From positions 1 to 64,000 of the forward strand of contig JAFZOG010000026.1 of assembly GCA_017550745.1 (NCBI GenBank): a stretch of DNA of 64,000 bases, given 5' to 3'. The first letter of the stretch is position 1. Each line of letters starts with the position of its first letter. This document shows positions 34,325 to 43,527 of the stretch, in pieces. The notes below the pieces were generated by a model. The model made no database searches, was not told the origin of the DNA, and saw nothing but the letters and a program-made list of their open reading frames with translations. This DNA is from Clostridia bacterium (GTDB lineage: Bacteria > Bacillota > Clostridia > Christensenellales > Aristaeellaceae). The position numbers and the translations under genes were made by a program.

Positions 34325-35451
34325 GGTTCATTCACCTCGTTCGTTTCATATCGCCCGAAATACCAGCCGGACACGCTGTCTTTCTTGACAAAGCAGCCGT
34401 AATTCAGCTTCAGGATCAGGGAAAGCCGGTCGCCCGGCGAAACAGGCAGCACATAGTCCGTTGTGTCCACGCAGCTCAGCACGCCGTTGTGCTGGAAAAT
34501 GTACTGCGTCGGCACGGTCATGGGCCTGCCGTGGTACAGCACCCGGGATACTTCCTCCCCCTGGTCCAGCAGTTCCACCGCGTGGTCGTTCCAGGGGATG
34601 TAGCGGGCCTCCTCCGGGTCGGAAGGCGCTTGCCCCTCCAGCGCCGTGATGACAGGCAGCCGATCCCACGTAAGCAGCGAATAATCATCGCTTCTCCAGT
34701 CCGGCAGGATCAGCAGGTTCAGCTGCCCTTCCGTCTTGATGCCGCACGCCCCGTCCAGGGAAATGATGTGCCGCTGCCGGTCGATGAGCGGCTCGTAGCG
34801 CGGATAGGTTTTGCTGTACAGCACAGCGGGCCAGTGGCCCACCACCACATATTTCCGGAAAGACAGGCCGCTGGAATAAAAGTCATCGTACTTTAAAATG
34901 GGAAAAGCGTCCTCACCCTCCAGCTCGTCCAGCCGCTCATGGGGGATGCCGCCGTGGACGAAGATCATCCGCTGGGTTTCCAGGACCGTGGGCAGGCTGC
35001 CCAGAAATCCGATTTCCGGCTTAAAGCGCTCCCGCAGGCGGGGAAGCAGCTGATCCATATCGGCTTCCCGGGTCAGGGGTTCGCCCATCTCGTCGCACAT
35101 CTCATGCAGCAGGCTGCTGCCCCACCAGTTCACTGCGTTGAAGGCGTACTCCCGCATCCGTTTCCAATCGCCGCAGCGCTGTTCCGTCAGGAATTCCCAG
35201 CGCCACAGATCCACGTTGCCCATCAGCGGATAGACCGTATGCGTTCTGCAAAGCTCCATCACCAGCCGGACCGTTTCCAGGCTTTGCGGGCCTTTCTCGA
35301 TCAAATCGCCCACGATGACCAGCACGTCCTCCGGCGTAAAGGCGGCTTTTTTCAGGATCGCCCGCAGCCCGTCCGCGTGGCCGTGAACGTCGCTGATCAT
35401 CAGAACGCGCCGATCATCCGGCAGTTCCGCCCGCTGGATCGTGGTCTTCAT
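34321..35451 (-). CDS. Metallophosphoesterase (calcineurin-like)
   Basis: A 376-residue phosphatase. The N-terminal 250 residues carry the two-metal core: MISDVHGHADGL (DxH) near residue 18, VGDLIEKGP (GDxxxxG) near 46, GNVD (GNHD variant) near 76, VHGGIPHERL near 165 and VGHWPA (GHxP variant) near 204. This order resembles PrpE/ApaH-type serine/threonine or dinucleotide phosphatases. The C-terminal 120 residues are an added domain of unknown type. Start 35451 has GGAGCGGG upstream. It overlaps argH by four bases. Confidence 0.85.
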   Translation of the reverse strand: MKTTIQRAELPDDRRVLMISDVHGHADGLRAILKKAAFTPEDVLVIVGDLIEKGPQSLETVRLVMELCRTHTVYPLMGNVDLWRWEFLTEQRCGDWKRMREYAFNAVNWWGSSLLHEMCDEMGEPLTREADMDQLLPRLRERFKPEIGFLGSLPTVLETQRMIFVHGGIPHERLDELEGEDAFPILKYDDFYSSGLSFRKYVVVGHWPAVLYSKTYPRYEPLIDRQRHIISLDGACGIKTEGQLNLLILPDWRSDDYSLLTWDRLPVITALEGQAPSDPEEARYIPWNDHAVELLDQGEEVSRVLYHGRPMTVPTQYIFQHNGVLSCVDTTDYVLPVSPGDRLSLILKLNYGCFVKKDSVSGWYFGRYETNEVNEP

Positions 35452-35550
35452 CCGTCCCGCTCCCATCCTTTTTTCCGCGTTTCGTTATCTCGCGGTACGC
35501 ACAGCATTATACCAGACAAATCCCGATCAAACAAGAGAAAGATACTTTGC

Positions 35551-35579
35551 TTCCATTTTCCCTCGTTTTGTGGTATACT
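35551..35579 (+). promoter_or_regulatory. Promoter of the DUF4317 gene
   Basis: TTCCAT (35551-35556) and TATACT (35574-35579), 17 bases apart, about 45 bases before the start codon. A short GC-rich palindrome GGCGCCGAGCGCC lies between. Confidence 0.5.
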
Positions 35580-35623
35580 GGCTCCCGGCGCCGAGCGCCG
35601 ATTAAACGAACACAGGGGGACAC

Positions 35624-36760
35624 ATGAACAAGAAGGACATTGCCGAGATCAAACGGCGGTTTAACCTGGAGCACAACAACATCACCTGCATCCGCGGCTG
35701 CTATGTGAACGATCAGGGCCAGGTGATTTCTTCCTTCACCCGCTCGCTGGTGGGCATGGCGCAGGAGGAAGCGGAAAAATACCTGGCCATTTTCAAGCGC
35801 ACCCTGTCCGGAAACCAGGGCCAGAACCTGCTGGATATTGACTTTGACCCGGAAGCCATGGAAAGCTCGCCGGAATACCGGCTGCTGACCGACTTAAAAA
35901 ACACCGCCCTCAAGGACGATGAAGCGGTGGAATCCTTTTTTCAGCAGATTATCGGCAGCCTGCAGCCGGAAGACCATTACCTGATCCTGCTGATGCACGA
36001 CGGGTACGACATTCCTTACCGGTCCAAAGAGGATGACAGCGGGATGGCCGATATGGGCACGGAGGTATTCCATTATATTCTGTGCAGCGTGTGCCCGGTG
36101 CGCCTTACGAAGCCTTCCCTCAGCTATGACGCGGGGAAAAACGATTTCCGCAGCAAGGAGTCGGACTGGATCGTGGGCGCGCCGGAGATGGGGTTCCTGT
36201 TCCCCGCCTTTGAAGAGCGGGCGGCCAACGTCAACCAGGCGCTGTACTACACCCGCGATACAGCCGAGGGCCACGGCGATTTTGTGAACGCCGTTTTCCG
36301 GTCCGCCCTGCCCATGCCTGCCGACCGGCAGAAGGAAATCTTCCAGTCCATTTTGCAGGAAACCCTGGAGGAGGATTGCAGCTATGAGGTCATGCAGGCG
36401 GTGCATGAGCAGGTGATGGAGCGCCTGGAGGAGCGCAGGCAGGAAAAGAACAGCGATCCGCTGGAGATAACCAAGTATGACGTGGCCGACGTGCTGAAGG
36501 AATGCGGCGTATCCACGGCCCATATGGAAGCCTTCAACGATAAATACGACATGGAATTCGGCCGGCAAGCCCGCATCCCCGCCGCGAACATCACCAACCC
36601 GAAGCAGTTTGAGGTGAAGACCCCCAGCGTGGTCATCAAGGTCAATTCGGACCGCACAGACTTGGTGGAAACCCGCTTCATCGACGGGCACCGCTACATC
36701 CTCATCCGCGCCGACGAGGACGTGGAGGTCAACGGCGTCAGCGTAACGATTCCGGAGTGA
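35624..36760 (+). CDS. DUF4317 family protein
   Basis: A 378-residue soluble protein matching DUF4317 throughout: [20 protein letters not shown] at the start, [13 protein letters not shown] near 25, [11 protein letters not shown] near 126, [21 protein letters not shown] near 148 and [18 protein letters not shown] near 187. It is frequent in Clostridia as a single-copy gene; function unknown. GGGGG precedes the ATG and a promoter lies 45 bases upstream. The DUF1905 gene follows five bases after the stop, so they likely share a transcript. Confidence 0.9.
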   Translation: MNKKDIAEIKRRFNLEHNNITCIRGCYVNDQGQVISSFTRSLVGMAQEEAEKYLAIFKRTLSGNQGQNLLDIDFDPEAMESSPEYRLLTDLKNTALKDDEAVESFFQQIIGSLQPEDHYLILLMHDGYDIPYRSKEDDSGMADMGTEVFHYILCSVCPVRLTKPSLSYDAGKNDFRSKESDWIVGAPEMGFLFPAFEERAANVNQALYYTRDTAEGHGDFVNAVFRSALPMPADRQKEIFQSILQETLEEDCSYEVMQAVHEQVMERLEERRQEKNSDPLEITKYDVADVLKECGVSTAHMEAFNDKYDMEFGRQARIPAANITNPKQFEVKTPSVVIKVNSDRTDLVETRFIDGHRYILIRADEDVEVNGVSVTIPE

Positions 36761-36765
36761 AAGCC

Positions 36766-37026
36766 ATGACCAGGGAATTTGACGCGGTGATCATCCGGAA
36801 CGGGGACATGGACGCGGCGTATGTGGAAATCCCCTTCGACGTAAAAGCGGTGTATGGCAAAGGCCGGGTAGCGGTGCATGCGGAATTTGACGGTTATCCC
36901 TACGACGGGCAGGTGGTGCGCATGGGCACCCCCTGCCACATCATCGGGATCCGCAAGGACATCCGCGCCGCCATCGGCAAGCAGCCCGGGGATACGGTGC
37001 ACGTGAAGCTGACGGAAAGGCCCTAA
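36766..37026 (+). CDS. DUF1905 family protein
   Basis: An 86-residue beta-rich protein of the DUF1905 family: [21 protein letters not shown] near residue 5, [21 protein letters not shown] near 31 and [19 protein letters not shown] near 63 are the standard blocks. Function unknown. GGAG lies eight bases before ATG 36766; a GTG at 36757 would begin inside the Shine-Dalgarno region. It follows DUF4317 and ends at a terminator. Confidence 0.9.
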   Translation: MTREFDAVIIRNGDMDAAYVEIPFDVKAVYGKGRVAVHAEFDGYPYDGQVVRMGTPCHIIGIRKDIRAAIGKQPGDTVHVKLTERP

Positions 37027-37037
37027 GCAGACGAAAA

Positions 37038-37070
37038 AACGCGGCTGGGATCAAAACCCGCCGCGTTTTA
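37038..37070 (+). terminator. Terminator after DUF1905
   Basis: AACGCGGC pairs with GCCGCGTT (37038-37045 / 37060-37067) and is followed by TTATTGTTT. Confidence 0.8.
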
Positions 37071-37082
37071 TTGTTTGGCCAT

Positions 37083-37862
37083 TTATACGGTTTCGAGCTG
37101 CACGTCCATTTTTCTGAGACGGTTTTGAATGTCCGGGTCCAGCCCGCTGTCTGTCAGCAGCAGGGACGCTTCCTTCAGGTCGCAGATACGGGCCAGGGCG
37201 ACCCGGCCGAACTTGCTGTGATCCGCCACGATCACGCTGCGGGCAGCGGACATGAGCATCAGGCGCTTCACGCCCACTTCGGAGAAGTTGGCGTTGGTAG
37301 CGCCGCCGGTCATATCAATGCCGTCTACCCCGATGAAAGCCACGTCCACATGGGAATCCCGGATGAAATTTTCCGTGATGGTGCCCACCAGCTCCTGCCT
37401 GCCCTGCCGCCGGACGCCGCCGGTGACGATGAGGGTGCTGGAGGGATGGATGGGCGTCTGGTAAGCGATATAGAGGTCGTTGGTGATGATGGTCAGGTCT
37501 TCATGGTGCGCCAGCGCCTGCGCGATGAAAAATGTGGTGGTGCCGGAATCGATATGCACGGTGTCGCCCGGATGCACCAGTTTTGCCGCGTACTCTGCGA
37601 TGCGGTGTTTTTCATCGAGCATTTGGCTGATCTTTTCGGAGTACATGGATTCGTAGGCAGTGCTTCTGTCCATCTTGATGGCCCCGCCATGGGTCCTGCG
37701 AAGCGCGCCCTGCTGGTCCAGGTCGTCCAGGTCGCGGCGCACCGTCGCTTCCGATACATGAAACTTTTCTGCCAGCTCATGGATCTGGGCGCTGGTATTG
37801 GCTTCAATGTATTCCATCATTTTCTTTTGCCGTTCGGCTGGGATGTATGTGTTCTTCTTCAT
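37083..37862 (-). CDS. DeoR family transcriptional regulator
   Basis: A 259-residue sugar-phosphate-responsive repressor. The N-terminal HTH is ERQKKMMEYIEANTSAQIHELAEKF..SEATVRRDLDDLDQQG (residues 8-52). The DeoR C-terminal sensor shows RTHGGA near 55, GDTVHIDSGTTTFFIAQAL near 97, VDVAFIGVDGIDMTGGATN near 170 and VIVADHSKFGR near 209. GGAGGTG lies seven bases before 37862. It is directly downstream of the deoB-PNP fusion, on the same strand, 166 bases away, and may control nucleoside use. Confidence 0.93.
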   Translation of the reverse strand: MKKNTYIPAERQKKMMEYIEANTSAQIHELAEKFHVSEATVRRDLDDLDQQGALRRTHGGAIKMDRSTAYESMYSEKISQMLDEKHRIAEYAAKLVHPGDTVHIDSGTTTFFIAQALAHHEDLTIITNDLYIAYQTPIHPSSTLIVTGGVRRQGRQELVGTITENFIRDSHVDVAFIGVDGIDMTGGATNANFSEVGVKRLMLMSAARSVIVADHSKFGRVALARICDLKEASLLLTDSGLDPDIQNRLRKMDVQLETV

Positions 37863-38028
37863 CGGGTCGCACCTCCGCGCTTGGTATAAAAGGTGTTCCG
37901 GTAACTCCAACCGAATATATCATACAATATTTTCAAGTGTTTGTAAAGTATTCCTTTGGAAACTATTCCCAGCCAGAAGGGAAAACATCAATATTTGTAA
38001 TGAAAATACGGAATAGCGATATAAATAT

Positions 38029-40011
38029 TTATAATTTCTCCACCAGATGGGTGAGCAGCGCGGCAAATTCGCCCCGCACGCGGCGGCCCATTTCCATCAC
38101 TTCTTCGTGATTGATGCCTTCGCGCTCGATGCCCGCGGCCATGTTGGTGATGCAGCTGATGCCCACTGTCCTGATGCCCGCGTGGACGGCGGCGATCGTT
38201 TCCGGCACGGTGGACATGCCCACAGCGTCCGCGCCGAGGATACGCGCCATGCGGATTTCAGCGGGGGTTTCGTAGGCAGGCCCGTTCATCCAGCAGTACA
38301 CGCCGCGGCGCAGGTCGATATCCAATTCCCGGGCGGCGTGCATGGTCAGCTCCCGCAAGGCGCGGTCATAGGCCTCGGTCATGTCGGGGAAGCGGGGGCC
38401 GAAGGCGTCCATGTTGGGGCCGATCAGCGGATTCTTTCCGGACAGGTTGATGAAGTCGGAAATCAGCATCAGCACGCCGGGGCGGAAATCATAGTTCACG
38501 CCCCCCGCCGCGTTGGTGAGGATCAGGATCTTCACCCCCAGCCGGGCCATTACCCGCACGGGCATCACCACGTCCTGCATGGCATGGCCCTCATAGCTGT
38601 GGAAGCGTCCGCACATGAGCAGCACGCGCTTGTCCGCCAGACTGCCCATGATGAATTTGCCCGCGTGGCCCGGCACGGTCGCCTTGGGGAAGCCGGGAAT
38701 ATCGGCGTAGCGAAGCTCTTTTGCATCCTTCAGGTCGTTTCCGAAATCCCCCAGCCCGCTGCCCAGCACGATGGCGATGTCCGCCCGGCCCAGTTCCGTT
38801 TCCACTTTGTCGGCGGCCCGCTGGATGCGGCGCATTTCCTCCTCGCAGCCGGCTTCTATTTCGTGCAGGTAGCTCCTGGCCCCGAACCGCTCGGGCAGCC
38901 CGAAGTAATCGCAGACGGTGGCGGCGGTATCGGCGAAGGTTTCCCGGGTGCCGATGGGGTGCTGGCCCACCATGTGCTTTTTCCAGAGCAGCAGCGGCAC
39001 GTATTCGCGGGTATGGTCGGTGCCCTTGTAGGTGGGATCGCAGCCATGGTCGGCAGTGATGATGAGCAGGTCGTCATCCCCCATGAGCGCCTGAATCTCC
39101 GGCAGGCGGGCGTCGAAGTATTCCAGCGCCTTGCCGTAGCCCTCCACATCCCGGCGATGGCCGTAAATGGAGTCGGTATCCACCAGGTTGGTGAACAGCA
39201 GGCCGTCGAAATCCCGCTTCATGTATTCGATGGTGGCGTCGATGCAGGCGGGGTTCCCGGCGGCGTGGCTGCTGCCGGTCAGGCCCTGGTGGGCGAAGAT
39301 ATCCTCGATTTTGCCCACGCCCAGGGTTTCATAGCCCGCTTCCTTCAGCACGTCCAGCACGGAAGGCGCGATGGGCTTCATGGAAAAATCCCGCCGCCGC
39401 CCGGTGCGCTGGAAACGGCCCTTGCCGGTGCCGACAAAGGGGCGGGCGATGACCCGGCCCACGCCGTGCTTGCCCTGCAATTGAGCCCTGGCGATCTCAC
39501 ACATCTCATACAGCTTTTCGATGGGATAAATTTCCTCATGGCAGGCGATCTGGAACACGCTGTCCCCGGAGGTATACACGATGGGATAGCCGGTTTTCAT
39601 GTGCTCCTCCCCCAGCTCGTCCAGGATTTCTGTGCCGGAGGCGGGCTTGTTGCCCAGGGTCTTTGTGCCGATGGCCGTTTCAAAGGCATCCATCACGTCC
39701 TTGGGGAAGCCGTCGGGATATAGCGGGAAAGGCTGCTTCACCGTCACGCCCGCCATTTCCCAGTGGCCGGTGGTGGTGTCCTTGCCCGCGGATTTTTCCA
39801 GCGCCCGGCCGTAGGCCCCCGCGCCGTATTCATGGGGCAGGTTCAGCCCGGGCAGCTGGCCCAGGCCCATGGAAAGCATGTGGGGAATGTTCAGCTTCAT
39901 ATTCTCCGCGATGTGGCCGATCGTATTGGCTCCTTCATCGCCAAACGCCGCGGCATCGGGCAGCGCGCCCGCGCCTGCGCTGTCCAGTACGATCCAGATA
40001 ACTCGCTTCAT
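38029..40011 (-). CDS. deoB-pnp: Phosphopentomutase-purine nucleoside phosphorylase fusion
   Basis: One 660-residue ORF joins two consecutive enzymes of nucleoside catabolism. Residues 1-390 are phosphopentomutase: IVLDSAGAGALPDA near 7, KDTTTGHWEMAG near 76 and ITADHGCDPTYKGTDHTRE near 322, all metal-site motifs. Residues about 400-660 are a trimeric-type purine nucleoside phosphorylase: AIVLGSGLGDFGNDL near 420, CGRFHSYEGHAMQDVV near 470, LTNAAGGVNYDF near 500 and NGPAYETPAEIRM near 580. The linker AGCEEEMRRIQRAADKVE replaces the PNP start. The PNP product (deoxy)ribose-1-phosphate is the mutase substrate. No stop or Shine-Dalgarno is seen at the joint. Confidence 0.93.
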   Translation of the reverse strand: MKRVIWIVLDSAGAGALPDAAAFGDEGANTIGHIAENMKLNIPHMLSMGLGQLPGLNLPHEYGAGAYGRALEKSAGKDTTTGHWEMAGVTVKQPFPLYPDGFPKDVMDAFETAIGTKTLGNKPASGTEILDELGEEHMKTGYPIVYTSGDSVFQIACHEEIYPIEKLYEMCEIARAQLQGKHGVGRVIARPFVGTGKGRFQRTGRRRDFSMKPIAPSVLDVLKEAGYETLGVGKIEDIFAHQGLTGSSHAAGNPACIDATIEYMKRDFDGLLFTNLVDTDSIYGHRRDVEGYGKALEYFDARLPEIQALMGDDDLLIITADHGCDPTYKGTDHTREYVPLLLWKKHMVGQHPIGTRETFADTAATVCDYFGLPERFGARSYLHEIEAGCEEEMRRIQRAADKVETELGRADIAIVLGSGLGDFGNDLKDAKELRYADIPGFPKATVPGHAGKFIMGSLADKRVLLMCGRFHSYEGHAMQDVVMPVRVMARLGVKILILTNAAGGVNYDFRPGVLMLISDFINLSGKNPLIGPNMDAFGPRFPDMTEAYDRALRELTMHAARELDIDLRRGVYCWMNGPAYETPAEIRMARILGADAVGMSTVPETIAAVHAGIRTVGISCITNMAAGIEREGINHEEVMEMGRRVRGEFAALLTHLVEKL

Positions 40012-40015
40012 CTTC

Positions 40016-40624
40016 TCAACCTCCTATATATCCTGCCAGTCTCCAGGTAATCAGGGCGACGCCGGCTGTAAAACCCGCCCACATGAACACAGTGTTTGCG
40101 GTCCGGTTCGCGTAAAACAATTGAAGGCAGAACCCCCTGCCGATGGGGAAAAACCAGGGCACCGGCTTTTTGTTGAGGGTATCCAGCATGAGATGCGACA
40201 ACCCGCCGATCAGGGCGGGGATGCCAATGGCCGGGGAAAAACAGAACAGGCCGTAGGAAACCAAAAAAACGAACAGCAGCGAATGGGTGAAGCCCCGGTG
40301 GCGGCACAGCCTGCCGATCAGATAGGTGATCATGAACACCACAAGGCCCGTCCCCAGGGACGCCGCGCTCTGGGACAGGATGCCCGCCCAGATGCCGGTT
40401 TTGAGGATCCAGTCCGCTGCCAGGAGGATTGCCGTGATGCCGCCCGCGTTCAGCCGTCCAAGCAGCGCGTCCCGCATGGGCTGGCCCGCGTCGCACTCGG
40501 CATCGCAGAACACCCCGCCCGCCGCGCCGCCGATGACCGCCGCGAAGATCCCGCCCAGGTCGTCGGGCCTGCATACCGCCAGGGCCGCCGCGATACCGAC
40601 GGTCAGATGGGTTTTGCTCATCAT
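40016..40624 (-). CDS. Membrane-bound metal-dependent hydrolase (YdjM/DUF457 type)
   Basis: A 202-residue inner-membrane protein. It has MSKTHLTVGIAAALAV at the start, then a GGAAGGVFCDAECD segment, RLCRHRGFTHSLLF near 106 (family His motif RGxTHS) and LIGGLSHLMLDTLNKKPVPWFFP near 138 (SHLxLD). These histidines and aspartates define the YdjM family, sometimes called LexA-binding hydrolases; the substrate is unknown. It starts inside the stop of the upstream unknown gene and ends four bases before deoB-pnp, so all three may form an operon. Confidence 0.85.
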   Translation of the reverse strand: MMSKTHLTVGIAAALAVCRPDDLGGIFAAVIGGAAGGVFCDAECDAGQPMRDALLGRLNAGGITAILLAADWILKTGIWAGILSQSAASLGTGLVVFMITYLIGRLCRHRGFTHSLLFVFLVSYGLFCFSPAIGIPALIGGLSHLMLDTLNKKPVPWFFPIGRGFCLQLFYANRTANTVFMWAGFTAGVALITWRLAGYIGG

Positions 40625-41799
40625 GGGGGAGTGGTTTCCTTTCGGTCATTTGTACAGTTGCCAAAATCCTTCACCAGTTCAGCGCTGTATTCATCCCGCA
40701 CCTTCACGCAGCATGCGGCGAAGGCTTGCAGGATGGGCAGGGATTCCCCTTTCTCTGTTACATAATAATCATCTGGTACGAAGCATCCCACTTTAAAATG
40801 ATCTCCGCTGATATGCAGCGACACGCGAAACATATTCCGCCTGGAAAGCTTTTGCGCGTAAGCTTCGTAAAGATAACCGTGAGCGTCCTGACAGATATAG
40901 CAATGTAACCAGTTGGGCACGTCTTTTTTCCGTATAAATCCCGTGCCATGAAACGCCTTGTCCAGTGTGGATTTGTCGCAAATATGGGGAATGGGAAGTT
41001 CCATGGTCGTTGCCAGAATATTCCCCGGCTGCAAGATCGTGACCGTACGCATGCGTGCTTCCCGCACGCGGGAGGCAGGCATAACAGCCGTCATCCACGC
41101 AATCAATTTAGCTGTGTGCCTGCTTTCCTGCAAAGAGCGCCGAACCGTTTCATCTGGAAGATACACGCGTTTGCGTTCGCGCTGAGTTGGCTCGCCCAAA
41201 TAAGGTTTCAATCGTTCCAGTATCTCATCGGGATTTCCGGAACCTTTTTCCATACACACGGATACGAAAACTTCTTTTGTGCCGCTGTCGCAGAACCGGC
41301 GCAGGGTGATATGATTGGAAAGAATGGGAAACAGATGGCAATTTGGTTTGGGCCAATTTCCGTCCAGGGAATGGTTCCGATTATACAAATCCCCATAATC
41401 AATCACTGTGTCGTCCCTGCTGTCGCTGAACCAGCGAATCCCTTCAAACACCAGGATATCATCGTTAAGATTGATCGGGCGGGGTATTTTTGAAACCAGA
41501 GCGCTAATGTCCGCTTCGTCGCCGGGGTCTGCGTACAAGCTGCCTTCCTGCCAGTCCGTGCCAAAGCTGGTCAGCGTGGGGACATGCAATTCATGCGAAT
41601 CGTCTATGATGTAATACTTCCACAGGGACGGGTATTTTTTCACCGCGCTGGCAACGGTATCTTTCGTTCCTCTCAGGGAAAAGCCCAGCCGTTCATAGCT
41701 GTATCCCAGTTCAGAGAGCATGGTTTCCAGATAAGGTTTGGCTTCTTTGAATTGCACTTTGTCCGCGATATTGAAAGCATACCAATCAAATGTGCTCAT
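40621..41799 (-). CDS. Unknown soluble protein
   Basis: A 392-residue protein without signal peptide or membrane span. It begins STFDWYAFNIADKVQFKEAK. The middle has alternating hydrophobic segments and the end is rich in aromatic and charged residues; cysteines are scattered rather than paired. I recognise no family. It is less GC-rich than its neighbours, which suggests acquisition. It overlaps the next gene by four bases, but its upstream flank is a repeat-rich spacer. Confidence 0.6.
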   Translation of the reverse strand: MSTFDWYAFNIADKVQFKEAKPYLETMLSELGYSYERLGFSLRGTKDTVASAVKKYPSLWKYYIIDDSHELHVPTLTSFGTDWQEGSLYADPGDEADISALVSKIPRPINLNDDILVFEGIRWFSDSRDDTVIDYGDLYNRNHSLDGNWPKPNCHLFPILSNHITLRRFCDSGTKEVFVSVCMEKGSGNPDEILERLKPYLGEPTQRERKRVYLPDETVRRSLQESRHTAKLIAWMTAVMPASRVREARMRTVTILQPGNILATTMELPIPHICDKSTLDKAFHGTGFIRKKDVPNWLHCYICQDAHGYLYEAYAQKLSRRNMFRVSLHISGDHFKVGCFVPDDYYVTEKGESLPILQAFAACCVKVRDEYSAELVKDFGNCTNDRKETTPP

Positions 41800-41878
41800 G
41801 GCTGTTCCTTTCGTGTATCTGTTCAGCCGTCCTCGGAATAATCTATGAAGCTATTCTTCATGATTGAACAATCTCATA

Positions 41879-42002
41879 TGTCATCCTGAGCATCGCGAAG
41901 CGATAGCGAAGGATCTCCTGCGCTTCAGGACACCGCTAAACTCCTTCCGAAAGGGATACGGCGAGGGAGATTCTTCCGGCTCTTTGAGCCGTCAGAATGA
42001 CA
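41879..42002. repeat. 124-bp MITE-like inverted-repeat element
   Basis: Ends TGTCATCCTG (41879-41888) and CAGAATGACA (41993-42002) are inverted with one mismatch; inner GAAGGATCTCC (41908-41918) and GGAGATTCTTC (41966-41976) pair with one mismatch. It contains no ORF. Palindromes of the type 'GTCATyCTGAGC...GAAGGATCTC' are widespread in bacterial intergenic regions. Confidence 0.75.
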
Positions 42003-42094
42003 GAATTGCGTGTGTTCCTTGAAGTTGCCTGAGCGGCCATGAACCAGTGATTTTTTAACGAATAACGTAGGAAACAGGCATTACGCCTTCTTTG

Positions 42095-42121
42095 GTTCTT
42101 TCTTGGGCTCCAAGAAAGAAC
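42095..42121. repeat. 12-bp palindromic hairpin
   Basis: GTTCTTTCTTGG (42095-42106) and CCAAGAAAGAAC (42110-42121) with a 3-base loop, 17 bases beyond the end of scpB. Possibly a terminator or a relative of the other hairpin elements. Confidence 0.7.
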
Positions 42122-42137
42122 ATGTTCCTTCCCCGTC

Positions 42138-42689
42138 CTACGGCACCAGCGGGTCGTTTTCCTCCGCTTCCGTGCTTTCCTCCGGGGGCTTGGGCAGGTC
42201 GTCCAGGGTGCGGAGGCCGAAGTGGGAGAGGAACTTGTCGGTGGTGCCGTAGAGGATGGGGCGGCCCAGGGCTTCCTTGCGGCCCACTTCCTCAATGAGG
42301 CCCTTGTTTACCAGGGATTGCACGGAGTAATCGCACTTCACCCCGCGCACCGCCTCCATTTCCAGCTTGGTGACGGGCTGGCGGTAGGCCACGATGGCCA
42401 GGGTTTCCAGGGCGGACTGGCTCAAAGACTGCTTCTGGATGGGCTGCAAAAGCCGCTCCACATAGGGCGCGTACTCGGCGCGGGTGGAAAGCTGGATATG
42501 CTCGCCGAAGCGCTTCAGGGTGATGCCCCGGCGGTGGTAGGAATAGTCGCTGTCCAGGGCGTCGACGGCCAGGCGGGTTTCGTCCTCGGTCACGTCCAAT
42601 GCCCGCTGCATGTCTTTCAGGTTCACCGGCTCCCCGGCCACAAACAGTATGGCCTCGATCACGTGGGCCAGCTCATTCGTATCCATCAA
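42138..42689 (-). CDS. scpB: Segregation and condensation protein B
   Basis: Partner of ScpA in the SMC condensin that compacts and segregates chromosomes. The 183-residue protein has two winged helices: HVIEAILFVAGEPVNLKDM near residue 9, SALETLAIVAYRQPVTKLEMEAVRGV near 92 and EVGRKEALGRPILYGTT near 134. Its start overlaps the scpA stop by 17 bases, the usual coupled arrangement. Length and motifs are standard. The acidic C-terminal tail is not conserved. Confidence 0.95.
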   Translation of the reverse strand: MMDTNELAHVIEAILFVAGEPVNLKDMQRALDVTEDETRLAVDALDSDYSYHRRGITLKRFGEHIQLSTRAEYAPYVERLLQPIQKQSLSQSALETLAIVAYRQPVTKLEMEAVRGVKCDYSVQSLVNKGLIEEVGRKEALGRPILYGTTDKFLSHFGLRTLDDLPKPPEESTEAEENDPLVP

Positions 42690-43431
42690 TCTGCAAATCT
42701 CCCTCCGCCGGTTCGCCCGCCCGGGCTTCCAGCATCATGTCCCCGAAAATGCCTTCCTGCTCCGCGCTGACCCTGCCCAGGCGCAAAAGCTCCAGCAGGG
42801 CCAGAAACAGCGTCACCACCTCATCCCGGGTGGGCTGCGGGGAAAACAGCTCGTCAAACTTCACCGGCCCTTTTTTCAGCCGCCTCAAAATGTGGGCGCT
42901 GCACCGGGGCACGGTGTACTCGTCCCGGACGATGCGCCGGGCGGTCTGGATGGGTTCCTCTCCCTCCTCCTTCACCCGGGCCATCACCCGGGCGAACGCG
43001 GCCAGCAGCCCTTCCATGGTCAGGTTTTTCAGCTCCAGCGTGGGCGGTGGCAGGGGGTATTCCTCCGGCAGCTTTTCAAACATCAGCGCCGCCGCCTTTT
43101 CAAAGCCCTGCATGTCCTGGGCGATCTGCTTGAAGCGCTGGTATTCCTCCAGCTGGCGGATCAGCGCCTGCTCCGGGTCCTCCTCGCCTTCCTCCAGCTT
43201 GGGCTTGGGCAGCAAGGCGCGGCTCTTGATTTCCAGCAGGCTGGCCGCCATGTTGATAAACGCGCTGGCGTCGTCCATGTCCAGGTCAGGCGCGTTCTGC
43301 ACGGACTGGATGTACTGGTCCGTCACCTGGGAGACGAAGATATCCTTGATGTCGATTTTCGCCTTGCCGATCAGGAAGAGCAGCATGTCCAGCGGCCCTT
43401 CGAACTGGCTCAGATGCAATGTCAGCGGCAT
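42673..43431 (-). CDS. scpA: Segregation and condensation protein A
   Basis: Kleisin subunit of SMC condensin. The 252-residue protein begins with LHLSQFEGPLDMLLFLIGKAKIDIKDIFVSQVTDQY (residues 5-40), the conserved N-terminal SMC-binding helix, then ASLLEIKSRALLPKP near 67, and ends with the winged helix KFDELFSPQPTRDEVVTLFLALLELLRLGRV. GAGGGATCG lies before the ATG. It forms a unit with scpB; the site-2 protease gene lies 96 bases upstream on the same strand. Confidence 0.95.
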   Translation of the reverse strand: MPLTLHLSQFEGPLDMLLFLIGKAKIDIKDIFVSQVTDQYIQSVQNAPDLDMDDASAFINMAASLLEIKSRALLPKPKLEEGEEDPEQALIRQLEEYQRFKQIAQDMQGFEKAAALMFEKLPEEYPLPPPTLELKNLTMEGLLAAFARVMARVKEEGEEPIQTARRIVRDEYTVPRCSAHILRRLKKGPVKFDELFSPQPTRDEVVTLFLALLELLRLGRVSAEQEGIFGDMMLEARAGEPAEGDLQIDGYE

Positions 43432-43527
43432 TACGATCCCTCGATTTACAGCGTATTCCTGGGCAGCGTTCAGTGTATGGAACGGAAGCTTCCCGATTTG
43501 ATCAGACGGGCCAGTCTGTGCCCTTTT

